This document shows positions 17,231 to 25,397 of a stretch of DNA of 64,000 nucleotides, one piece after another. The stretch covers positions 806,001 to 870,000 of the forward strand of contig CAVXFK010000027.1 of the NCBI GenBank assembly GCA_963761005.1. Reading direction: 5' to 3'. Origin of the DNA: DASWJZ01 sp963761005 (GTDB lineage Bacteria; Pseudomonadota; Alphaproteobacteria; Rhizobiales; Afifellaceae). The position numbers were made by a program, and so were the translations under genes. The notes below the pieces were generated by a model. The model had not been told where the DNA came from. It saw only the letters and a list, made by a program, of their open reading frames with translations, and did no database searches. Position 1 is the stretch's first letter, and the number at the start of each line of letters is the position of its first letter.

Positions 17231-18718
17231 ATGGCGTTAACGGCCAAACTTCAACTTCGGCAGACCCAGTCCCTCGTCATCACGCCGCAGCTCATGCAGG
17301 CGATCCGGCTCCTGCAGATGTCGGGGCTGGAGCTTGATCGTTTCGTGGCGAGCGAGCTTGAGCAGAACCCGCTCCTCGAATCCGCTGATCCTGACCAAAG
17401 CGGGCCGGAAAGGGCAGAGCCCGGGACGCCGCCCGCCGACGCTGCCGATACTGCGGACACCGCCTCTGCTGAGGCGGTCGCCGCGGACCTTGATGCCGAG
17501 CCGGCCGATGTCTTCCCGGAGGATGCCCCGCCATCGGTCGGGCCGGGGTCGTCCTTCACCGGACGCGGCGCGTCCGGCGGCGCGGGCTTCAACGAGCTCG
17601 GTGTCGACCAGAGCGTTGCCGCCACCGAGAGCCTCGAAGAGTTGCTCTCCCGCAGCATCGACGCGGTGTTCCTTGATTCTCCCGTCGACCGGGCGATCGC
17701 GATTGCTCTTCTCTCGGCGCTCGATGCGGCCGCCTATCTGACGGTCTCGCTCGATGCGATCGCGTTGCGCCTCGGCGTCGCCTCGACCGAGGTCGAGCGC
17801 GTGCTTGATCGCTGCCAGGACCTCGCGCCGACCGGGATCTTCGCACGCTCGCTCGCCGAATGCCTCGAGCTGCAACTCATCGAGCGGAACAGGCTTTCGC
17901 CGGCGATGCGTACTCTTCTCGCCAACCTTGATCGTCTGGCGGCCGGTGACCGCGCGAGTCTTGCGGCGCTTTGTGGCGTCGGCCGCGACGGCATCGATGC
18001 GCTGATCTCGGAGTTGCGCAGCCTCGACCCGAAGCCGGGCCTTGCCTTCGTGCATGAGCCGGTCAGAACGCTCATACCCGATGTCTTCGTGCGCTCAGCG
18101 CCGGGCGGCGGGTGGATTGTGGAGCTTAACGACGAGGTGCTGCCGCGGCTCCTCGTCAACCGCACGTACTATGCCAAGGTCGCGGGGCGGCTCTCCGGCG
18201 AGGCGGAGAAGAAATACCTGACCGAGTGCCTGCAGAAGGCAAGCTGGCTTGAGAAGAGCCTCGATCAGCGCGCCCGCACAGTACTCAAAGTCGCGACCGA
18301 AATCGTGCGGCGCCAGGAAGGGTTCCTGAAGGACGGCGTCGCCTACCTGAAGCCGCTCAACTTGCGCATGGTTGCCGATGCGCTCGGCATCCACGAATCG
18401 ACCGTCAGCCGCGCCGCCGCGAACAAGACCATCGCCACGCCGCGCGGCATCTTCGAGTTCCGCTATTTCTTCACCGGCTCGATCGCCGCCACCTCCGGGA
18501 GCGAGGCGCACTCGGCGGAAGCCGTGAAGCATCGGATTCGCAAGCTGATCCTTGAGGAGGCGCCCGATGCCGTGCTCTCCGACGATGCCATCATGGCGAT
18601 TCTTTCGCGCGAAGGAGTCGACATCGCGCGCCGCACGGTCGCCAAGTACCGCGAGATCATGCGCATCGGCTCCTCAGTCGAGCGCCGCCGTGAGCGGCGC
18701 CTCAAGCAGGCCTCCTGA
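17231..18718 (+). CDS. rpoN: RNA polymerase sigma-54 factor
   Basis: A 495-residue sigma factor. The Gln-rich activator-interacting region I (KLQLRQTQSLVITPQLMQAI) is followed by an acidic, Ala-rich linker (about 50-115). The core-binding domain comes next, then the HTH region (VADALGIHESTVSRAAANKT) and the C-terminal RpoN box ARRTVAKYRE. It directs transcription from -24/-12 promoters with enhancer-binding proteins. The order lptB-rpoN-hpf-ptsN is the classic proteobacterial arrangement linking sigma-54 to the nitrogen PTS. Confidence 0.96.
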   Translation: MALTAKLQLRQTQSLVITPQLMQAIRLLQMSGLELDRFVASELEQNPLLESADPDQSGPERAEPGTPPADAADTADTASAEAVAADLDAEPADVFPEDAPPSVGPGSSFTGRGASGGAGFNELGVDQSVAATESLEELLSRSIDAVFLDSPVDRAIAIALLSALDAAAYLTVSLDAIALRLGVASTEVERVLDRCQDLAPTGIFARSLAECLELQLIERNRLSPAMRTLLANLDRLAAGDRASLAALCGVGRDGIDALISELRSLDPKPGLAFVHEPVRTLIPDVFVRSAPGGGWIVELNDEVLPRLLVNRTYYAKVAGRLSGEAEKKYLTECLQKASWLEKSLDQRARTVLKVATEIVRRQEGFLKDGVAYLKPLNLRMVADALGIHESTVSRAAANKTIATPRGIFEFRYFFTGSIAATSGSEAHSAEAVKHRIRKLILEEAPDAVLSDDAIMAILSREGVDIARRTVAKYREIMRIGSSVERRRERRLKQAS

Positions 18719-18838
18719 GCGCTTCGGCGCGTGCCGCGCGCTGCCTTCGCACAGCCACGATCCAATTCGGTTTGACTCAACCGAAGGAGGCGCGTACAGG
18801 TCCGCCGCGCTGAACGATCCGGCCGTCGGAAGCACGAA

Positions 18839-19180
18839 ATGGGTCTCAGAATTGCCGGTAAAAATTTCGACATCGGAGAGGCGCTCCGCTCCCGCATCGA
18901 CGAGACTGTGACCGGCACCGTGCAGAAATACTTCGACCGTGGCTTTTCCGGGCAGATCACGCTGTCGAAGGCCGGACATGTGTTCGAGACCGAGCTCGCG
19001 CTACACCTCGACTCAGGCGTCATACTGGAGGTCCATGGGTCCGATCCGGACGCCCATCTGAGCTTTGACCAAGCGGCGGAGCGGCTCGCCAAGCGGCTGC
19101 GGCGCTACAAACGCCGAACTCAAGGACCATTGAGACGGCGCGTCCGTGCCGGGCTCCCAGCTTTGTTTAAGGTAGTGTGA
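18839..19180 (+). CDS. hpf: Ribosome hibernation promoting factor, short form, with a likely 3' frameshift
   Basis: A 113-residue S30AE protein as written: MGLRIAGKNFDIGEALRSRI, VQKYFDRGFSGQITLSK and ERLAKRLRRYKRR. HPF binds the 30S decoding region and inactivates ribosomes in stationary phase. After KRR the frame runs into an atypical TQGPLRRRVRAGLPALFKVV tail. Dropping one A from GAACTC at 19117-19118 gives the family ending RRLKDH and a TGA at 19131-19133 (97 residues). Either way the C-terminal domain of long HPFs, usual in Rhizobiales, is absent. Confidence 0.88.
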   Translation: MGLRIAGKNFDIGEALRSRIDETVTGTVQKYFDRGFSGQITLSKAGHVFETELALHLDSGVILEVHGSDPDAHLSFDQAAERLAKRLRRYKRRTQGPLRRRVRAGLPALFKVV

Positions 19181-19647
19181 TGGATCTCAGTGATCTCCTG
19201 ACGGCCGAAGCGGTGCTCCCTTCGCTGCACGTGCAGACGAAGAAACAGGTGTTGCAGGAGGTCTCGGCGACCGCTGCGCGCCTGACCGGGCTGCCGGAGC
19301 GCGAGATTTATGACACGCTGCTACAGCGCGAGCGGCTTGGCTCGACGGGGGTCGGGCAGGGCGTCGCCATCCCGCACGGAAAGTCGGCGTCGCTCAACCG
19401 GCTGTTCGGTGTCTTCGCCAAGCTCGCGCGACCCGTCGACTTCGATTCCGTCGACGATCAGCCGGTCGACCTCGTTTTCGTGCTGCTCGCGCCGGAAAGC
19501 GCGGGCGCCGATCATCTGAAAGCGCTGGCGCGCGTGGCGCGCGTGCTGCGTGACCCGGAGATGGCCGAGAAGCTGCGCGGCGCGGAGAGTGCCGACGCGA
19601 TCTACGCGATCCTGGCGACACCGGCCGCAGCCTCGCACGCCGCTTGA
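19180..19647 (+). CDS. ptsN: PTS IIA-Ntr regulatory protein
   Basis: A 155-residue phosphoacceptor of the nitrogen-related PTS. It has the N-terminal MDLSDLLTAEAVLPSL, LQRERLGSTGVGQGVAIPHG with phosphorylated His66, and VDDQPVDLVFVLLAPESAGADHL. EIIA-Ntr reports nitrogen and potassium status by protein contacts. ATG 19180 is preferred over the adjacent GTG 19177. A strong hairpin follows the stop, ending the lptC-to-ptsN block. Confidence 0.95.
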   Translation: MDLSDLLTAEAVLPSLHVQTKKQVLQEVSATAARLTGLPEREIYDTLLQRERLGSTGVGQGVAIPHGKSASLNRLFGVFAKLARPVDFDSVDDQPVDLVFVLLAPESAGADHLKALARVARVLRDPEMAEKLRGAESADAIYAILATPAAASHAA

Positions 19648-19660
19648 GCGGCAACGAAAA

Positions 19661-19685
19661 GGGGCCCGGCAAGGGCCCCGTTTCA
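19661..19685 (+). terminator. Hairpin after ptsN
   Basis: Perfect 7-bp arms GGGGCCC (19661-19667) and GGGCCCC (19673-19679) with a 5-nt loop, preceded by AAAA and followed by GTTTC. It is 14 bp past the ptsN stop. It looks like an intrinsic terminator with a weak U-tract. Confidence 0.65.
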
Positions 19686-19756
19686 ATCCATCTCGGTTGT
19701 CGCTGTCGGCGCCCCTGATCAGGCCCGGGACAACGACGTCGTGGACGGCGGCTCCG

Positions 19757-20026
19757 TCAGTGCACGCTCACCGTCTCGAGATCGTTCTCGTGCGCGCTCG
19801 CGATCGCCGCCGCCTTTGAATTGGTCAGCATGATTGGCTGGCCCGCGGCGGTGAGGAGCGCCCATAGGCTCAAGCCCGGCGCAAGCTCGGGCGCCTGCGG
19901 GAACAGGTTCTTCACCTCCTCCGAACGCACCGGCCGGAGATAAGCGATCTGGCCGCCGCCGAGCGCGGCGAATGCGTCCTGCGGCATCGTCTTGACGGTT
20001 TCGTTGCTGGTCATCTCTCGCTCCAT
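19757..20026 (-). CDS. DUF1150-family protein
   Basis: An 89-residue protein with the DUF1150 pattern: AFAALGGGQIAYLRPVRSEE, LSLWALLTAAGQPIMLTNSK and AIASAHENDLETVSVH. The family is confined largely to alphaproteobacteria, sits next to hsp20 genes, and has no known function. It lies 3 bp downstream of the hsp20 stop, so it is presumably expressed with that heat-shock gene. Confidence 0.88.
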   Translation of the reverse strand: MEREMTSNETVKTMPQDAFAALGGGQIAYLRPVRSEEVKNLFPQAPELAPGLSLWALLTAAGQPIMLTNSKAAAIASAHENDLETVSVH

Positions 20027-20029
20027 TCC

Positions 20030-20455
20030 TTAGCTGCCGGACGTGATCGGGATGCGTCGTGCCGTGCGCGCTGCCTCGGGGCGCACGAGCTCGATCGAAA
20101 GCAATCCGTCCTTCAGCTCCGCGCCGGTCACCTCGATGCCGTCGGCAAGCACGAACGTCCGCCGGAACTGGCGCGCCGCAATTCCCCTGTGCAGGTAATC
20201 ACGGTCCTCGTCATCCGACTGCCGTCCGCTGACGATCAACTCATTTTCCTCCACAGTCACTTCAATATCGTTAGGATCGAAGCCGGCGACCGCCAGCGTG
20301 ATCCTGATCTTCGCCGGATCGCTGTCGCTCGGCGCGATCCGCTCGATATTGTAGGGCGGGTAACCGTCCGCCGTCTTCGACACACGGTCTAAGAGGCGTT
20401 CGATATCCTCGAAGCCGAGGAGAAGGGGGCTCGAAAAGGCAAGCGTACGCGTCAT
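20030..20455 (-). CDS. Small heat-shock protein Hsp20 (IbpA-like)
   Basis: A 141-residue alpha-crystallin-domain chaperone. ATG 20455 (MTRTLAFSSPLLLGFEDIER) matches the family N-terminus, and an upstream start is not needed. The domain includes PPYNIERIAPSD, ITLAVAGFDPNDIEVTVEEN, LIVSGRQ, YLHRGIAARQFRRTFVLADG and GLLSIELVRPE. It holds unfolding proteins for refolding. The leader may include a structured region that masks the ribosome site. Confidence 0.94.
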   Translation of the reverse strand: MTRTLAFSSPLLLGFEDIERLLDRVSKTADGYPPYNIERIAPSDSDPAKIRITLAVAGFDPNDIEVTVEENELIVSGRQSDDEDRDYLHRGIAARQFRRTFVLADGIEVTGAELKDGLLSIELVRPEAARTARRIPITSGS

Positions 20456-20530
20456 GGCTTGCAAAGTCCTCTCCTTGAAGCGACTTCGCCCGGCCGGACC
20501 CGACAAGCGGCACCCGTTCGGTTCGGAAGA
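20456..20530 (-). promoter_or_regulatory. Structured hsp20 leader (possible RNA thermometer)
   Basis: In the mRNA sense, GAAGUC and GACUUU can pair around a 13-nt loop that holds AAGGAGAG, the only good ribosome-binding sequence before the start. A GC-rich hairpin region lies further upstream. Rhizobial small heat-shock genes are often controlled by ROSE thermometers, but I do not see the full ROSE consensus. This is an inference. Confidence 0.2.
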
Positions 20531-20604
20531 AATATGGGGGGCACGCAAAGGCGCTTCAAGTCATGGAGCTAGCAGGCGCGGGGCCCGCAAAAGCGGCGCG
20601 GGCC

Positions 20605-20633
20605 TTGCATTTGGGCGGATCGCCGCCTAGTTA
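20605..20633 (+). promoter_or_regulatory. Possible promoter for tRNA-Ala
   Basis: TTGCAT (20605-20610) and TAGTTA (20628-20633) with a 17-bp spacer, 40 bp ahead of the tRNA. Both boxes are imperfect against the sigma-70 consensus. The call rests on position and spacing. Confidence 0.3.
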
Positions 20634-20672
20634 ACGCCGCCCGCGGAAACCCAATGCCGCGGATCACTGGAC

Positions 20673-20748
20673 GGGGCCGTAGCTCAGTTGGGAGAGCGCG
20701 TGAATGGCATTCACGAGGTCAGCGGTTCGATCCCGCTCGGCTCCACCA
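20673..20748 (+). tRNA. tRNA-Ala (anticodon GGC)
   Basis: A 76-nt cloverleaf with CCA encoded. The acceptor is GGGGCCG/CGGCTCC (one G-U pair), the D-arm contains AGCTCAGTTGGGAGAGC, the anticodon arm is CGTGA-ATGGCAT-TCACG with anticodon GGC, and the T-arm is GCGGTTCGATCCCGC. The G3-U70 pair, the main identity element for alanyl-tRNA synthetase, is present. It reads GCC/GCU codons, which are abundant in this genome. Confidence 0.96.
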
Positions 20749-20799
20749 GCCCAAACTCCCAGAAGCCGGCTGGCGAAGTGAGACGGTGATGCCGCCCGT

Positions 20800-21213
20800 C
20801 TAGCGCTCCTCTTCGTCTTCCTCATTGACGTCGAGGAGACCGGCGACGTCGTCGCCTTCCTCCTCCTCTTCCTCGATGAAGGGATCGGGCACGGTCACAT
20901 CTTCCTCGACCTCGATCTCCGCGTCGGGGATATCGACCGTTTCCTCTTCGTCGGCGTCGGGGCCGACATCGGCCTCGGCCTCCTCTTCGACCTCCTCCAG
21001 CGAGACGATATCCGCTTCGCGTGCGACCTCCGCGACCGGCTCCACCACAGGCTTCGGTGCCGGTTCGGGCTTGCGCTCGACCGCCCGCGTCGACACCGCC
21101 ACTTCAAAGACGGTGCCGCAACTTGGGCAGACGATCGGGTTGCGGTTAAGGTCGTAGTACTTGGTGCCGCAGGAGGGACAGGTGCGCTTCGTGCCGAGCT
21201 CTGGTTTCGCCAC
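20800..21213 (-). CDS. TIGR02300 'FYDLN acid' protein
   Basis: A 137-residue protein with an N-terminal zinc-ribbon-like part (LGTKRTCPSCGTKYYDLNRN, then IVCPSCGTVFE), where four cysteines form two CPSCG knuckles. A long, extremely acidic tail follows, rich in EEE/DE runs. The TIGR02300 family is named for its (F/Y)YDLN motif and acidic tail, is mostly alphaproteobacterial, and has no known function. It commonly neighbours aroA, which is divergent here. Confidence 0.92.
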   Translation of the reverse strand: MAKPELGTKRTCPSCGTKYYDLNRNPIVCPSCGTVFEVAVSTRAVERKPEPAPKPVVEPVAEVAREADIVSLEEVEEEAEADVGPDADEEETVDIPDAEIEVEEDVTVPDPFIEEEEEEGDDVAGLLDVNEEDEEER

Positions 21214-21407
21214 GTGTCTTCAGCCTCTTCATTGAACGCGCCGCGTGCCTAGCGACGGGTCAAACCCCTGTCAAACACCTTCTTCCACCCCGCCTCGAGC
21301 CGCCCGCGCGCCGCGCGCGAATGGTGACCTCGGAGAGGTGCTGTGCTACCAAGCCGCCGTTTTCCGAGGCCGCGTTCGACCGGGTTCGCAACTTTCATGC
21401 CGAAGAG

Positions 21408-22754
21408 ATGACGCACGCTTTCAAAAAGCCGTTGAGCGCGCTGCCTTCCGGGCCGCTGCGCGGTCGGATCGCCGTTCCGGGCGATAAGTCGATTTCGCAC
21501 CGCTCGCTGATGTTCGGTGCGCTTGCCGAGGGCGAGACCAAGATCTTTGGCCTGCTTGAATCGGAAGACGTGATGGCGACCGCTGCCGCCATGCGTGCCT
21601 ACGGCGCGACGGTCGAGAAGGGCCGCGACGGTACCTGGCGCGTCGCCGGGCTCGGGACCGGGCGGCTCGAGGAGCCGGAAGGCGTGATCGATTTCGGCAA
21701 TGCCGGAACCGGTGTGCGGCTGACGATCGGGATCGCGGGGGCGCACCCCTTTGCCTCGACGTTCGTCGGCGATCCCTCGTTGTCGAAGCGCCCGATGGGG
21801 CGCGTGCTCGATCCGCTCAGAAAGATGGGTGCCGAGGTCGTGGCCCGCACCGGTGACCGTCTGCCGCTTTCCATCAAGGCCGGCGGGAAGATGAGCCCGA
21901 TCGAATATCGCGTGCCGGTGCCTTCGGCGCAGGTGAAGTCGGCCGTGCTTCTCGCCGGGCTCAATCTCGGCGGCGTGACTACGGTGATCGAGCCGGTTCC
22001 GACCCGCGATCACACCGAGCGCATGCTGAAGGGTTTCGGCGCCGATGTCACGACCACGCGCGGCAACGACGGCGCGACGATTATCCGCCTCGTCGGCCGG
22101 CCTGAGCTCAAGCCGCAGGCCATAACGGTGCCGGCCGATCCGAGCTCCGCCGCCTTCCTGATCGTCGCCGGGCTTCTCGTCGACGGCTCGGATGTCACGA
22201 TCGAGAACGTCCTACTCAATGCCGCCCGCACGGGCCTTATCGCGACGCTGAAGGAGATGGGTGCCGACCTTCAGATCGAGAACGAGCGGCTCTCCGGCGG
22301 CGAAACGATCGGCGACGTGCGCGTGCGCGCGTCGAAGCTCCGCGGCGTGACGGTGCCGCCGGAGCGCGCGCCATCGATGATCGACGAATACCCGGTGCTT
22401 GCCGTCGCCGCCTCCTTCGCCGACGGCAACACCGTCATGGAGGGCCTTGAAGAGCTGCGCGTCAAAGAGTTGGATCGTCTCGCGGCGGTCGCGCGTGGGC
22501 TCGAGGCGAACGGCGTCGTCTGTCGCGAAGGGAAGGCGAGCCTCGTCGTCGAGGGCGGGCGCGTGAAGGGCGGCGGCACCGTGCCGACGCATCTAGACCA
22601 CCGCATCGCGATGAGCTTCCTGGTCATGGGGCTCGCCGCGGAGCGCCCCGTCACCGTCGACGACAGCGCGACGATCGCGACGTCCTTCCCGAGCTTCGTG
22701 GCGCTTTTAAAGGGCCTTGGCGCCGGCTTCTCCGACGGCGCGGAAGCGGCGTGA
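21408..22754 (+). CDS. aroA: 3-phosphoshikimate 1-carboxyvinyltransferase (class II EPSP synthase)
   Basis: A 448-residue shikimate-pathway enzyme joining shikimate 3-phosphate and PEP. ATG 21408 gives the CP4-like N-terminus. Class II features are PGDKSISHRSLMFGALAEGE, RPMGRVLDPLRKMGAEV, RVPVPSAQVKSAVLLAGLN and THLDHRIAMSFLVMGL. At the position of CP4 Ala100 this protein has Gly (DFGNAGTGVRLT, G100), the glyphosate-sensitive type. The usual KESDR motif reads KELDR (L355), an unusual change at a normally invariant serine. It overlaps cmk by GTGA. Confidence 0.96.
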   Translation: MTHAFKKPLSALPSGPLRGRIAVPGDKSISHRSLMFGALAEGETKIFGLLESEDVMATAAAMRAYGATVEKGRDGTWRVAGLGTGRLEEPEGVIDFGNAGTGVRLTIGIAGAHPFASTFVGDPSLSKRPMGRVLDPLRKMGAEVVARTGDRLPLSIKAGGKMSPIEYRVPVPSAQVKSAVLLAGLNLGGVTTVIEPVPTRDHTERMLKGFGADVTTTRGNDGATIIRLVGRPELKPQAITVPADPSSAAFLIVAGLLVDGSDVTIENVLLNAARTGLIATLKEMGADLQIENERLSGGETIGDVRVRASKLRGVTVPPERAPSMIDEYPVLAVAASFADGNTVMEGLEELRVKELDRLAAVARGLEANGVVCREGKASLVVEGGRVKGGGTVPTHLDHRIAMSFLVMGLAAERPVTVDDSATIATSFPSFVALLKGLGAGFSDGAEAA

Positions 22755-23392
22755 CGGAGATCTCCGTCGTTGCGATCGACGGTCCGGCGGCGAGCGGCAA
22801 GGGGACGCTCGCCAGGCGGCTCGCGCGCCACTTCGGTCTTCGCCATCTCGACACCGGCCTGACCTACCGGGCCGTTGCCGATCGGCTTCTTGCCGAAGGG
22901 GCCGATCTCGACGATGAGGATGCCGCCGTTGCGACCGCCGCAAAGCTCGATCTCAGCACGCTCGACGCCAAGCGGCTTTCGAGCCACGCGATCGGCGAGG
23001 CCGCCTCGCGGGTCGCGGTGATGCCGCGGCTTCGCACCGCGCTTCGCGAGAAGCAGCGGGCCTTCGCCGCGGCACCCCCAGGCGCCGTGCTCGACGGGCG
23101 CGATATCGGCACGGTGGTCTTTCCCGACGCGCCGGCGAAGCTCTACGTCACCGCCTCGCCGGAGACCCGCGCGCGCCGCCGCGCGCTTGAAATGCGTGAG
23201 GGTGGCGCCGATATGTCGGAGGCGGAGGTTCTTGCCGACCTCAAGCGGCGTGACGAGCGCGACATCGCACGCACCGACTCGCCGCTCAAACCCGCCCCGG
23301 ACGCTTACTTGCTCGATACCACCGATTTGGATATAGAAGCCGCGTTCCGGGCGGCCGTCGATTTCGTGGGCCGCAAGATCGCGAGAGAATGA
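22751..23392 (+). CDS. cmk: Cytidylate kinase
   Basis: A 213-residue (d)CMP kinase starting at GTG 22751 in the aroA stop. The P-loop is IDGPAASGKGTLARRLA, followed by HLDTGLTYRAVA, AVLDGRDIGTVVFPDAPAKLYVTA, the lid ETRARRRALEMRE and DERDIARTDSPLKPAPDAYLLDT. The aroA-cmk-rpsA order is conserved in proteobacteria. A perfect 14-bp palindrome (23392-23405) begins at the last base of the stop codon and may form a weak terminator or processing hairpin before rpsA. Confidence 0.95.
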   Translation: MTEISVVAIDGPAASGKGTLARRLARHFGLRHLDTGLTYRAVADRLLAEGADLDDEDAAVATAAKLDLSTLDAKRLSSHAIGEAASRVAVMPRLRTALREKQRAFAAAPPGAVLDGRDIGTVVFPDAPAKLYVTASPETRARRRALEMREGGADMSEAEVLADLKRRDERDIARTDSPLKPAPDAYLLDTTDLDIEAAFRAAVDFVGRKIARE

Positions 23393-23581
23393 AGGGCGCG
23401 CCCTTTCGGGTGCGCTTCTCTTTCATTCGCCGGCAACGCCGCTTCCCGGAACCAAGATCGTCGCTTTCGGCCTCATGGTGCGCCGGCCCTCTCGACGAGG
23501 GGGAGGCAGAGGGCGGCAAACGCAACGCTAACGCCCGGCGCAGGGCAGGGGACCGCCACGTCCCCGCTGTCAGGAGTTTTG

Positions 23582-25322
23582 ATGCAAGTAGCCGAAATGC
23601 AACCCAGCAGGGAGGATTTTGCCGCTCTTCTGGAAGAGTCGTTCGCCACGACCGATCTTGCCGAAGGGACCGTCGTCAAAGGCAAGGTCATTGCGATCGA
23701 GAAGGATGTCGCCATCATCGACGTCGGCCTGAAGGTCGAGGGGCGGGTACCGCTCAAGGAATTCGGCGTCCGCGGACGCGACGGCGAGCTTAAGCCGGGC
23801 GACGAGGTCGAAGTCTATCTGGAGCGCGTCGAGAACGCGCTCGGCGAGGCGATGCTCAGCCGCGAAAAGGCGCGCCGCGAGGAAAGCTGGGTCAGGCTCG
23901 AAGAGAGCTTTGAGAAGAACGAGACCGTCACCGGTCAGATCTTCAACCAGGTGAAGGGCGGCTTCACCGTCGATCTCGACGGCGCCGTGGCCTTCCTGCC
24001 GCGCAGCCAGGTCGACGTGCGCCCGGTGCGTGACGTCGGCCCGCTCATGAATTCGCCGCAGCCGTTCCGCATCCTCAAGATGGACAAGCGCCGCGGCAAC
24101 ATCGTCGTCTCGCGCCGCTCGGTGCTTGAGGACACGCTCGCTGAGCAGCGCTCGGAGCTGGTGCAGCGCCTGCACGAGGGCCAGGTGGTCGAGGGCGTCG
24201 TCAAGAACATCACCGAATACGGTGCGTTCGTCGACCTCGGCGGCATCGACGGCCTGCTCCATGTCACCGACATGGCGTGGCGCCGCGTCAACCATCCTTC
24301 GGAGATTCTGAATATCGGCGAGACGGTGAAGGTGCAGATCGTCCGCATCAATCCGGAGACCTTCCGCATCTCGCTCGGCATGAAGCAGCTCGAAGCGGAT
24401 CCGTGGGAGGGCATCGAGGCGAAGTACCCAATCGGCGCGCGTTTCACCGGCCGCGTCACCAACATCACCGACTACGGCGCCTTCGTGGAGCTCGAGCCGG
24501 GGATCGAGGGCCTGATCCACGTCTCCGAGATGAGCTGGACCAAGAAGAACGTCCATCCGGGCAAGATCGTCTCCACCTCGCAGGAGGTTGAGGTCGTGAT
24601 CCTCGAGGTCGACGCCGCCAAGCGGCGCGTCTCGCTCGGGCTGAAGCAGACCATGCGCAATCCGTGGGAAGAGTTCGCGGAGAAGCATCCGGTCGGTTCC
24701 GTCATCGAGGGCGAGGTCAAGAACAAGACCGAGTTCGGCCTGTTCCTCGGCCTGGAAAATGACGTCGACGGCATGGTCCACCTCTCCGACCTCGACTGGA
24801 ACCGCGCCGGCGAGGAGGCGATGGAGGACTACAAGAAGGGCGATGTCGTCAAAGCCAAGGTGCTCGACGTCGACATCGAGAAGGAGCGCATCTCGCTCGG
24901 CATCAAGCAGGTCGGCGGCGACCCGATGGAGGCCGTCAGCGGCCTCAAGAAGGGCGCCATCGTCACCGGCGAGGTCACGCAGGTCATGGATTCCGGCATC
25001 GAGGTGAAGATCGCCGATTCCGACATGACCGCCTTCATCCGCCGCGCGGAGCTTTCGCGCGAGCGCTCCGAGCAGCGGCCGGACCGCTTCGCCCCGGGCG
25101 AGAAGGTCGATGCCCGCGTCACCAACATCGACAAGAAGAACCGCAAGATCTCTCTCTCCATCAAGGCGCTCGAGATCGCCGAGGAGAAGGAGGCGGTCGC
25201 CCAGTACCGGCTCGACCGATTCCGGCGCCTCGCTCGGCGACATCCTCGGCGCTGCGTTGAAGAAGCAGCAGAACGGCGAGGACGAGGAAACCGAGAGCGA
25301 GGAGGAGAAGGTGGAGGAATAG
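23582..25322 (+). CDS. rpsA: 30S ribosomal protein S1, frameshifted near the C-terminus
   Basis: S1 helps load mRNA on the ribosome. ATG 23582 follows CAGGAG with good spacing. Six S1 OB repeats are visible, e.g. GVVKNITEYGAFVDLGGIDG, GRVTNITDYGAFVELEPGIE and GEVKNKTEFGLFLGLENDVD. At 25207-25208 the frame breaks after EAVAQY. Removing one C (TACCGG to TACGG) restores YGSTDSGASLGDILGAALKK and an acidic tail ending at 25322, 579 residues in all. The uncorrected frame runs to 25414 with a basic tail unlike any S1. Confidence 0.94.
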
Positions 25323-25351
25323 ACGCTTCCGCCTTCGTCGAAACGTTCAAG

Positions 25352-25378
25352 GCCCGCGGCGCGCCCGCGGGCTTTTTT
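25352..25378 (+). terminator. Intrinsic terminator after rpsA
   Basis: Arms GCCCGCGG (25352-25359) and CCGCGGGC (25365-25372) with a 5-nt loop, directly followed by TTTTTT (25373-25378). It lies 30 bp past the restored rpsA stop, which supports that stop over the one at 25414. Confidence 0.9.
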
Positions 25379-25397
25379 CGTTTGATGCGGCCTGCGT

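Noticed and set aside
20580..20604. GC hairpin (GGCCCGC...GCGGGCC) as a terminator
   Set aside because: It lies between the divergent hsp20 and tRNA-Ala genes, downstream of neither, so a terminator role makes no sense.
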